Part shown: piece by piece, positions 9,427 to 17,200 of the stretch
Position numbering within the stretch: the stretch's first letter is position 1
Layout of the letters: the number at the start of each line of letters is the position of its first letter
Assembly: GCF_014192105.1 (NCBI RefSeq)
Contig: NZ_JACHXK010000017.1
Location: 62,001 to 126,000, forward strand
From: Paenibacillus phyllosphaerae
GTDB lineage: Bacteria > Bacillota > Bacilli > Paenibacillales > Paenibacillaceae
DNA: 64,000 bases
Direction: 5' to 3'
Position numbers and translations under genes: made by a program
The notes under the pieces: generated by a model
Database searches by the model: none
What the model was told of the DNA's origin: nothing
What the model saw: the letters and a program-made list of their open reading frames with translations, nothing else

Positions 9427-9458
9427 ACGCACAGGCCAAGGCTGACCGTGCGTTTTTT
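9427..9458 (+). terminator. Intrinsic terminator just upstream of hflX
   Basis: ACGCAC-a-GG pairs with CC-GTGCGT and is followed by TTTTTT (9453-9458). It lies between the leader and the hflX ribosome site, so transcription from the leader promoter must read through it. Confidence 0.85.
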
Positions 9459-9494
9459 GCTATTTATTTCACACCTTGAAGGGGGAATTCCCAT

Positions 9495-10772
9495 ATGGAA
9501 CCAACGAATAATAAAGCCGTCATCGTAGGCGTTAATTTACAGGACCGCCCGGATTTCGCGTACTCGATGGAAGAGCTGCGCAATCTGGCCGAGGCTTGCA
9601 ACATCGAAGTCGTCGCGGAACTGACGCAGAATTTGCCCAAGCTCAATAGCTCGCATTACCTTGGATCGGGGAAGGTTGACGAGCTGCTCGGATTGGCGGA
9701 AGGACTCGATGCTTCGACCGTTATTTTCAACGATGAGCTGTCGCCTTCGCAAATCCGCAATCTAGAGGGCGCGCTGCAAAAACGAGTCATCGACCGCACC
9801 ATTCTCATCCTCGACATCTTCGCCGAACGCGCGCAGACGCGCGAAGCTCAGCTTCAGGTCGAAGTTGCCCGCCTGCAGTATATGCTGCCAAGGTTGGTGG
9901 GCCTACGCGAATCACTCGGCCGTCAGGGCGGCGGCTCGGGCATGAAGAACAAAGGGACGGGCGAGACGAAGCTGGAGCTGGACCGCCGCCGCATCGAGGA
10001 CCGGATCTCGGCGCTGCAGGCGGAGCTCGAGAAACTGGTTGCCCGCCGTCAAGTACAGCGCAAGCAGCGGCAGAAGACGGGCGTTCCGGTCGTCTGTCTC
10101 GTCGGTTATACGAACGCGGGCAAATCGAGCCTCATGAATGCGATTCTGGACCGCTATATGCCGGACTCGAACAAACAGGTGCTCGCTAAAGACATGCTGT
10201 TCGCGACGCTCGAGACGTCGGTGCGCAGCATCGAGCTGCCGGACAACAAGTCGTTCTTGCTCACCGATACGGTCGGTTTCGTCAGCCAGCTGCCGCATCA
10301 CCTGGTCAAGGCGTTCCGTTCCACGCTCGAAGAAGTCGCGGAGGCGGACCTGCTCATCCAGGTCGTCGATTACGCGAATCTGGAGTATGAACGGATGATC
10401 GAGGTGACCAATTCGACCTTGAAGGAACTGGGCGCCGACCATATTCCGATGGTATACGCGTACAACAAGACCGACCTGACCGGCGAGCGTTATCCGCAAG
10501 TCAACGGCAATCAAGTCTACCTCTCCGTGAAGGAGCGGGCGGGGCTTGAGGAATTGATCGATGTCGTGAAGGCCCATGTATTCCAAGATTACGTCAAGTG
10601 CGAAGTGATCATTCCGTTCGCGGAGGGCCGCCTGGTGGCCTACTTCAACGCGAATGCGCATGTGCAGGCGACGGAATACGAGGCGAATGGCACGCGTATT
10701 ACGATGGAATGCAAAAAATCGGACTATGAGAAATATCAGCATCTGTTCCTGGAGCCGGAACCTGCGGAATAA
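9495..10772 (+). CDS. hflX: GTPase HflX (ribosome-splitting factor)
   Basis: This 425-residue protein is full length for HflX. It has the N-terminal HflX domain with the glycine-rich LGSGKVDEL segment, a coiled-coil linker rich in Arg/Gln (about 165-200), and a GTPase domain with G1 GYTNAGKSS (about 203), G3 DTVGF (about 257) and G4 NKTD (about 323). HflX binds the 50S subunit, splits stalled 70S ribosomes, and in Listeria a homologue gives macrolide/lincosamide resistance (established). The ATG at 9495 has GGGGGA upstream at suitable spacing. The gene stands alone, with a terminator on each side. The upstream terminator and leader peptide suggest it is switched on when translation is inhibited. 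Confidence 0.97.
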   Translation: MEPTNNKAVIVGVNLQDRPDFAYSMEELRNLAEACNIEVVAELTQNLPKLNSSHYLGSGKVDELLGLAEGLDASTVIFNDELSPSQIRNLEGALQKRVIDRTILILDIFAERAQTREAQLQVEVARLQYMLPRLVGLRESLGRQGGGSGMKNKGTGETKLELDRRRIEDRISALQAELEKLVARRQVQRKQRQKTGVPVVCLVGYTNAGKSSLMNAILDRYMPDSNKQVLAKDMLFATLETSVRSIELPDNKSFLLTDTVGFVSQLPHHLVKAFRSTLEEVAEADLLIQVVDYANLEYERMIEVTNSTLKELGADHIPMVYAYNKTDLTGERYPQVNGNQVYLSVKERAGLEELIDVVKAHVFQDYVKCEVIIPFAEGRLVAYFNANAHVQATEYEANGTRITMECKKSDYEKYQHLFLEPEPAE

Positions 10773-10810
10773 CAGGCGTACCTAGAGCAGAAGCGAGTTG
10801 TTTGCAGCGG

Positions 10811-10858
10811 GGGATTATCCCGAATTATCCTTCAACATTGTGGGATAATCCCTTTTTT
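10811..10858 (+). terminator. hflX terminator
   Basis: The perfect 11-bp stem GGGATTATCCC/GGGATAATCCC is followed by TTTTTT at 10853-10858. Confidence 0.95.
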
Positions 10859-10955
10859 GTGAGAAAATTGATCGATTTCTAGCCAGAGGAAGAACTTGCT
10901 TGTTTGCTATTTGTTATCAGGTGTGTTAATCTTGGTTTATTGAGATTTTGACCTG

Positions 10956-11022
10956 AATTCACATATTGCAGAGGGTTGATGTTTTGATAGCGGTTTAATT
11001 AACCTTGTGCAATATGTGAATT
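10956..11022 (+). promoter_or_regulatory. Large terminator-like hairpin in the cold-shock gene leader
   Basis: AATTCACATATTGCA (10956-10970) and TGCAATATGTGAATT (11008-11022) are a perfect 15-bp inverted repeat with a 37-base loop, followed by a run of seven T. It ends about 56 bases before the csp start. It could terminate hflX read-through, attenuate csp, or act as a temperature-sensitive leader structure of the kind csp mRNAs use. Confidence 0.65.
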
Positions 11023-11078
11023 TTTTTGTTTGTATCTCGAATAAAAAGGTCATGTAAATTTTTTGGAGGTGTTTCTAC

Positions 11079-11279
11079 ATGCAAACAGGAACAGTAAAAT
11101 GGTTTAACGCGGAGAAAGGTTTCGGCTTCATCGAAGTTGAAGGCGGCAACGACGTATTCGTGCATTTCAGCGCGATCCAAGGCGAAGGCTTCAAGTCCCT
11201 TGACGAAGGCCAACGCGTTGAGTTCAACGTTGTTCAAGGCAACCGTGGTCCACAAGCAGAGAACGTTGTAAAACTGTAG
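11079..11279 (+). CDS. Cold-shock protein, CspA/CspB family
   Basis: This is a 66-residue single cold-shock domain of standard length. RNP1 (KGFGFIEV, residues 13-20) and RNP2 (VFVHF, residues 26-30) are intact, so it should bind single-stranded RNA and DNA as an RNA chaperone. The ribosome site GGAGG lies ten bases before the ATG. The long leader with a perfect 15-bp hairpin and the following cold-inducible YdjO-like gene support a cold-responsive role. A species may carry several csp paralogues, so I do not assign a letter. Confidence 0.98.
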   Translation: MQTGTVKWFNAEKGFGFIEVEGGNDVFVHFSAIQGEGFKSLDEGQRVEFNVVQGNRGPQAENVVKL

Positions 11280-11291
11280 AACTGCAATGAC

Positions 11292-11325
11292 AATCCCTAA
11301 GCCGCATGGTTTAGGGATTTTCTTT
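11292..11325 (+). terminator. csp terminator
   Basis: AATCCCTAA/TTTAGGGATT forms the stem, followed by TTTTCTTTT. Confidence 0.9.
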
Positions 11326-11378
11326 TAGGATGAAGTCAGGCAAGCCAGTTTTGTAAATCCGATTGAGGGGGCATTCTT

Positions 11379-11618
11379 GTGAATTGGAGACGACCACTGG
11401 AGAATTTGCCGGAGGAAATGACGATGATCTGGTCCTGCACGAATCCGGAATGCAAAGGATGGATTCGGGATAGCTTCTCGTTCAAGGATACACCCGTCTG
11501 TTCGCAATGTAATTCCCTTATGGTCAGCAGCGAGAAAAACTTGCCGATCTTAATGTCTTCCGACCAGCAGATCAAGCGATTCCGCAAAAATCAGCAGCAA
11601 GGAAAAACAGCCGAATAG
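11379..11618 (+). CDS. ydjO: Cold-inducible YdjO-like zinc-ribbon protein
   Basis: This 79-residue protein has two cysteine pairs, CTNPEC and CSQC, with the spacing and intervening GWIRDSFSFKDTPVC of the YdjO cold-inducible family of Bacillus. The four cysteines should bind zinc as a small ribbon. The start is GTG at 11379 with GAGGGG eight bases upstream. It follows the cold-shock gene and is separated from it by a terminator, so it has its own promoter or depends on read-through. The molecular function of the family is unknown. Confidence 0.8.
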   Translation: MNWRRPLENLPEEMTMIWSCTNPECKGWIRDSFSFKDTPVCSQCNSLMVSSEKNLPILMSSDQQIKRFRKNQQQGKTAE

Positions 11619-11651
11619 CGGGCGACCGCTAGGCGATGGAATGGAATAAGA

Positions 11652-11686
11652 AGGGGCTTTCGCGTCATAACGCGAGAGCCCCTTTA
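11652..11686 (+). terminator. Terminator after the YdjO-like gene
   Basis: The long stem AGGGGCTtTCGCGT/ACGCGAgAGCCCCT is followed by TTT. It lies between convergent genes. Confidence 0.85.
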
Positions 11687-11709
11687 TGTTTGTCGCGTGC
11701 CTTAGCCGG

Positions 11710-12396
11710 CTACAGCAGCATTTTGTTCATCGAACGGTTCATCATGTTGATGTTGGCCTGCATCGTATGCTCGTAGACGCGGTAACTGCTGATCGCCGTC
11801 GTCACCAGCTGGGACAGATGGTCGCGCTCCTCCACGATCGTCTCCGGCACGAGCAGCGAGAGCAGCACGTCTTCGTTGAACCGCGGATGCTGGCTGCCCT
11901 CCACGGCATTGGCGAAGATCGTCTGAATTGGCTCAGACAGCAGGTAAGGCACGAGGAACGCGAGCGGATCGCCGGCTTTCTTCGGACGCAGGACGTAGAA
12001 CTCGGTCGAACACGCGAACAGCGTGTCGGTCTGGAATTTCTCCACTAGCTGACGGTCGACGAAGCCGACCTGGCGCAGATAAGGCCGCAGGCGGGAGATG
12101 ATGACATCGCCGGGCTGCAGCAGCTTCTTCTGGCTGTTGAGGGAGGAGGCGAGCTCCTTGTCGCCGCGTATCCTTCCTTCTATCGCATCGCCCGTATCGA
12201 GCACGTAGACTTGCTGCGGGTGCTTCTCGAGCGCCTTGGCCGAGATGGCCTTGCTGGATACGTCGATCAGATCGCCCAGGACGACGCCTTGGGCCGACTG
12301 CTTGATGGACATCCGGCGTCCGGGGTGATAGCGCTCCGGCGTAAGGATCCAGCCTTCATCGAGCGCATGCGTGCTTTTGACCGTTGTGATCGCCAT
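11710..12396 (-). CDS. Half-size type I restriction specificity (HsdS-like) subunit
   Basis: This protein of about 228 residues has one target-recognition-domain-like region. It contains GDVIISRLRPYLRQVG and EGSQHPRFNEDVLLSLLVP, both typical of HsdS, and a C-terminal helical tail (MQANINMMNRSMNKMLL region) like the conserved spacer helix. A complete HsdS has two such domains and about 400 residues, so this would have to dimerise or recognise a half site. The ATG at 12396 follows the methylase stop by seven bases, with GGTGGTGAG as ribosome site. Pairing with the upstream methylase indicates it directs its sequence choice. No restriction (HsdR) gene is nearby. Confidence 0.65.
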   Translation of the reverse strand: MAITTVKSTHALDEGWILTPERYHPGRRMSIKQSAQGVVLGDLIDVSSKAISAKALEKHPQQVYVLDTGDAIEGRIRGDKELASSLNSQKKLLQPGDVIISRLRPYLRQVGFVDRQLVEKFQTDTLFACSTEFYVLRPKKAGDPLAFLVPYLLSEPIQTIFANAVEGSQHPRFNEDVLLSLLVPETIVEERDHLSQLVTTAISSYRVYEHTMQANINMMNRSMNKMLL

Positions 12397-12403
12397 TGTA
12401 TAC

Positions 12404-13648
12404 TCACCACCCCATCTGTTCTTGCTGCAGGAACTGCTTGAACTGTTCTTCGATCTCGCGGAGATCATGGTCCAGGCTATCCCAGCTTGGATTGTCGCTT
12501 GTGACGAATTCCAACGTGCCCCGCGTATCCTTGCCGGACTTCTCGCTAATGCCGAAGAAGATCGATTCCGCCGGTATGCTCGCAAGCGGAGTTTTGCGCT
12601 TCTGGACGAACAGAATGCTCGTCTTCACCGAGGTATGGGGCATGAAGCTCGAGTTCGGCAAGCCGACGACGCCTACGATCCGGACATGCTGCAGCAGCCA
12701 GCGCCGCACATCGGCGAATTCCCTGGCGCCGAATTTGCTGTTCGGGAGGATAATCGCCATCCGTCCGCCCGGCTTCAGTAGTTGGACGCAGCGCTCGAGG
12801 AACAGCGTGTCGCGCTCGATGCGCGTTTTGCCCCGCGAGCTGTAATAGGAGCTTAAGATTTCCTTCTCCGTAATTTCGCCGGCGAACGGCGGGTTGGTCA
12901 ATATGACGTCGAACGCTTCCGGAGCCTCGTCTATCCGAAGCACGTCCTCGATCGTCGTCATATGTTCGCTTAGCGAGTGGAACAGCACCTGTTCCTGAAA
13001 ATGCGGCGATACTAGACTGTTCATCTTATGAATCTTCGGATGCTCGATACCGCCGATATAGAGCAGCGCTCGGGCGACGCGGACCGCCTTGTCGTCATAA
13101 TCGAAGCCCCACTGCTGGTCGCTCGCGCCTTTCACATAATTGAAGGCGTGGAGCAGGAAGGCGCCGGACCCGCAAGCCGGGTCGAGCACCGACTCGCCTG
13201 CCTTCGGGTTCGTCATCCGGATGCAGAAATCGACCACATGCCGCGGCGTGAAGAACTGTCCCTTCGAGCCCTTGGCCGTACGTGACACGATATATTCGAA
13301 GAAGGCGTCCAGCGCCTCGAACCGGTAGCTGGTTAGGCGGAAAGGAAGGAGCAGTCCCACGCATACCGCCAGATGCTGCGGGCTTAATTTCGTATGCGTC
13401 TCGGTCAGAATGCCTGTCCAGTGGCTGCTCAGCTCGCCGAGCAGCGTATTGACCGCATGGATGGTGGCTGATTCGTCCGCATGATCGCGGAGTAAATTGA
13501 GCCCTTGCTGCTCATCCCACACCTTAGCGAGGATGAGCTTGAAAATCTCTTCAAAGTCGCTTTCGCCGGAATTCGCCAGAATGATTTCTTCCAATCGGAT
13601 AAAGAGGGCGTCCAGCGAATCAGGCAGCATAATATGTCGTTTTCCCAC
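12404..13648 (-). CDS. HsdM-like N6-adenine DNA methylase
   Basis: This 414-residue protein has an N-terminal helical segment, then FFTPRHVVDF leading into motif I DPACGSGAFL (about residue 157) and motif IV NPPF (about 253, in DVILTNPPFAGE). This is the gamma-class order of type I HsdM N6-adenine methylases. It is shorter than a classical HsdM of about 500 residues. The start is GTG at 13648 with AGAGGTG seven bases upstream. It is followed seven bases after its stop by a half-size specificity gene. Without HsdR, the pair most likely acts as an orphan methylation system for gene regulation or epigenetic marking rather than defence. Confidence 0.9.
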   Translation of the reverse strand: MGKRHIMLPDSLDALFIRLEEIILANSGESDFEEIFKLILAKVWDEQQGLNLLRDHADESATIHAVNTLLGELSSHWTGILTETHTKLSPQHLAVCVGLLLPFRLTSYRFEALDAFFEYIVSRTAKGSKGQFFTPRHVVDFCIRMTNPKAGESVLDPACGSGAFLLHAFNYVKGASDQQWGFDYDDKAVRVARALLYIGGIEHPKIHKMNSLVSPHFQEQVLFHSLSEHMTTIEDVLRIDEAPEAFDVILTNPPFAGEITEKEILSSYYSSRGKTRIERDTLFLERCVQLLKPGGRMAIILPNSKFGAREFADVRRWLLQHVRIVGVVGLPNSSFMPHTSVKTSILFVQKRKTPLASIPAESIFFGISEKSGKDTRGTLEFVTSDNPSWDSLDHDLREIEEQFKQFLQQEQMGW

Positions 13649-13830
13649 GTGCGATTCACCTCTAGACCAAGACTAACACAATGGCCGTCGCTTTGAAACG
13701 ATTCGGTCCATTTGCGAGTATACCTGCCTGGCGCGCGGCGCGCTACGAAAATAGGAAAATGAGTTGATACCATTTTTTGACTTGCGGGGTTAAGATGAAA
13801 GGAACTAACCATGGCAAGGAGATAAACGTA

Positions 13831-14142
13831 ATGATCAGCGTATTGGCAATCATCGGCATCATCATCGGTTGTTATATCGTCTTCCGCGCGATCCAGCTCA
13901 CTGTCTTGCAGGTAGGCGAGGCCGGGCGCAGCGGCGAGAAGCTTGGCAAGACGCGGACGGTGGCAGGCTGCATCTGGGTCTATACGAGGGACACCGTCAT
14001 TTGTCTGTTCTGCTTAACGATCCTGTATGTGAGCGCGCAGCAAATGCTGGGCGGTTCGTTCGGATGGTACATCCTGCTCGCGCTGGTAGGCCTGGGCGGA
14101 CTGGGCATGTTCTGGCCGAGACGGCTGGAGGAGGACGCTTAG
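13831..14142 (+). CDS. Small membrane protein of unknown function
   Basis: This 103-residue protein has three hydrophobic segments: residues 1-20 (ISVLAIIGIIIGCYIVF), about 50-68, and about 75-92. It has a short charged C-terminus (RRLEEDA). The ATG at 13831 is supported by AAGGAG upstream, while the longer frame from 13777 has no ribosome site. It lies divergent from the methylase gene and is followed by a strong terminator. I do not recognise a family. Confidence 0.72.
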   Translation: MISVLAIIGIIIGCYIVFRAIQLTVLQVGEAGRSGEKLGKTRTVAGCIWVYTRDTVICLFCLTILYVSAQQMLGGSFGWYILLALVGLGGLGMFWPRRLEEDA

Positions 14143-14189
14143 ACGTCTCGCGTGCAGGTACGTCCTGTGCGAAAAATACATCCATCAGC

Positions 14190-14233
14190 AGCAAGCCCCC
14201 TTAACTTCGTGCTCGAAGCTAAGGGGGCTTGCT
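14190..14233. terminator. Bidirectional terminator between membrane protein and SLH phosphoesterase genes
   Basis: AGCAAGCCCCCTTA/TAAGGGGGCTTGCT with an inner ACTTCG/CGAAG stem lies between convergent genes. Confidence 0.85.
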
Positions 14234-14274
14234 TGCATAGGAGAGGAACCTTAACGGGAACCACCCTTACTGCT

Positions 14275-17200
14275 TTATGGGGTTGTGCTTAAATCGACCA
14301 GCATGTAGATCATTTTGGCGGTCTCGGCACGCGTGACCGTCCCGGCCGGATCGAACTGTCCGGCGCCTTTGCCGTTCACCAGCCCCAGAGCCTGAGCCTG
14401 CGCGATGGCTTGCACCGACCAAGGGGATGCCTTGGCCATGTCCGTAAAGTTTGCGCTTGCGGAAGGATTCGGCGTATCTTGCTTCAGCATGGCTTCATAC
14501 AGACGGATAAGGATCACGCTCGCTTCCTCGCGAGTGATCGTATCCGTCGGACGGAATTTGCCGTCGCTGCCTTGGATGATGCCGATCTCTGCCGCTTGGG
14601 CGACATAGTCCGCGTAATAAGCAGTCGGCACCACATCGGTAAAGGCGGAAGCGCTGCTCGCTGCCGTTGTCTCATAGCCGAGCGCACGCACTGCGATCGT
14701 AGCGAATTCAGCGCGGGTTACGGCCAGATTCGGACCGAAGCGGTCGGCATCGATGCCCGTGACCAGATGCTTCGCGGCCAGCTTGCCGACATATTCAGCC
14801 GCCCAGTTGCCAGCCATGTCGGTGAAGTTCTTCCGGTATTCCATCAGCGCGAACGAGGAGAAATGATCGGTCGTAAACGTTAAGACATTGCCGTTTATCG
14901 TGCCGCCCATGTACTGCGCTTCGTCGCCGTTCATGTAGTAGACGCCCGCATAGTCGGGATCGATGGACTTGAGTTCTTCGTCCGACAGTATCCGTTCGAT
15001 GCGGATTGGACCTGCGAACTGGTGCAGCTCGGCTTGTTGTCCGTTATCCGCTGCTTGGAGCGTGAACGTGAATACGATATCCGTCGCGCGGAGCGGACTT
15101 CCGTTACTCGTTGCTTGGTTCAGGATCGTCTTCAAGGAGCCGTCTGCTGCCGTGTTCATGGAAAGCGTAATCGTGTCTGCGCCTTCGAGGCCGCTCGGCA
15201 GGGAGGACGCCGGAATATGAAGCGTCAAGGCAGGGGTGCTGATCTGAAGCGTCGCTCCCTTGTCCTTCACCTTCGCGAGCCCTGTTCCGTTCAACTGCAG
15301 GGTAAGCTGGCTTTCGCTTGCATTGGCGCCATTAAGCGTAATTTGAATCGTACTCTGCCCGGCTTGCGCCGCGGTGTCGAGCATCGTCTGATCGACGCTG
15401 TACGACCCGTCCGCCTGCGGGCTTACCGTAACGTTGGCATTCGCGCCATCGGTCGGCGTAGAAGTGGAAGGCTCTTCCGACGTCGTCGTACCGGAGCCGC
15501 CCGGATAGTTACCGCCGCTGCTATTGCTTGTGCCTGTCGTGAAGCCCCAGATCGGCGACAAGCTGCTGCCGCTGTTCGCATCCTCGGCTACGGCATACCA
15601 TTGATAATACGTATCGGCTTCCAGGTCCGACCATGTGACGGAAGCCTGCTTGCCGCTTGCCGCACGAGTTTGTCCGATCAGCTGGTCCGTATAGACCTTA
15701 ATGCTCATATAGTCCGTCGCGACGCGCTTGGTCATCGTCGACAGATCGACGTTGAGTTCGAATTCGTCCTTCCCTGGCGCTTCTTTCGGATCGTAATAGT
15801 TGTAGTCGTCCAAGAGCGGCGAGTACGTCTTCACGTACACTTTGTCGTTCTTCGTATCGAATTGCAGCAGGCGCATATAACCAAGGCCGCCCTTCTCTGC
15901 GCCCTGATAGTCCGCCAGCATCTGATACACCTTGCGGTCCGGCGTACCGTCGCCGTTGTCGTCAATTTCGTCCACCAGCGTCTCCGCATCATGATAATGG
16001 CCGGAGAGCGTCGCGAATACGTTCTTGTTCGGGATGACGACGCGCTCATAGATCTCATCGGCAATCGGCGCGCGGTTGCCGGACACGAGCAGGTATTCAT
16101 GGAAAGCGAGAATGGCTTTGCGGTCCGGATGCTGCTGGACCACTTCGTTCACCCAATCGATCTCGGCGTCGCCGATGTTCCAGCCCATGTAGACGATAAT
16201 GAAGTCTACGCCGCCGGCCGACACGAGATCATAGTGGCCGCGGTTATTCTGATACGATTCGCCAAAAGTCGGCTGGACTTTGAAACGATCCTCGCCAAAC
16301 CATTGCCAGTAGTGCGAATAGTCGCCGGTCTGATGCGTGACGTCATGGTTGCCGGCCAGAACGCCGTAAGGGATCTTCGCGTCTTCTAACACCTTCATGT
16401 CCTTGTCGGCTTCGATCCACTGATATTCCTGGTCCGCTTCGTCGACAATATCGCCGGTATGGATGACGTATTGAATGTTCATGTCCTTTTGTTGATCGAC
16501 GATCCACTGCACGTTCTGCTGGTAGATCTCCGGATAGCTCTCCGAGTAATACTGCGTATCGGACATCCAGACGAAGGAGAAGTCATACGGCTCCTGCGAG
16601 ACCGGAAGTTCGTCCTGCACCATCACTTGGATCTTCTGGTCTTCGGCATAGGTGCCGGCTTTCACTTGGGCAGTCAGTTCAAAGTCGGCCGTTCCCGCGA
16701 CAAAATGGTCCAGCATGTCCCACTTCGCGCTTGTCGGGTTCCACGCGTACAGACTGACTTTGCGGCCTTCCAGCGACTTGCCCTTCCACGCGAGCTGGAC
16801 ATTGTCCGTTGCTTTAACGGACGAATCGAGCGTCACTTCAAAGCGTTGGTAAGGGAACTGATCGTCCGAATCCGTGATCAGATACTCGCCGTCCTCTTTG
16901 CCGATCAAGGCGTAATCGTCCGCCGTGAACGCTTGTTCGCCGGCTGGGATCTTCACCTTCGGCGGCTCGACCTCGTTCGCGTTCTTGAAGGCGGCGAAGC
17001 CGCTCTTCGTATTCGCGTCGAAGTTGTAACCTTTGTAGAAGGAGACATTCATCGCATCCTTCGTCGGATCGGTCACTTTAACGGAAAGCGTCGCTTGGCG
17101 ATTAACATCCGCAGCGTCGACTACCGGCTTCACCAGCTCGGCCGGGAGCGGGTTCTCATCCGGGACCTCGAAGGCCACGGTCTTGCTCGCGGCATTGCCG

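Larger units (their letters stand above)
8834..9494 (+). ncRNA. Long structured 5' leader of hflX (putative attenuator)
   Basis: This stretch of about 660 bases has no protein gene of normal size. It runs in order through a 12-codon leader peptide (8866-8904), a CTCTGC/GCAGAG hairpin (8921-8938), two tandem 99-bp repeats that each fold into hairpins (8973-9170), a CACGAGA/TCTCGTG stem near 9227, and an intrinsic terminator (9427-9458) that ends 36 bases before the hflX start. A terminator ahead of its own downstream gene, behind a short peptide, is the architecture of antibiotic-responsive transcription attenuators. Termination control is inferred; no transcript data are available here. Confidence 0.5.

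Noticed and set aside
9360-9458. T-box or other known riboswitch before hflX
   Set aside because: The T-box sequence and other classical aptamer motifs are not visible; only stem-loops and a terminator.
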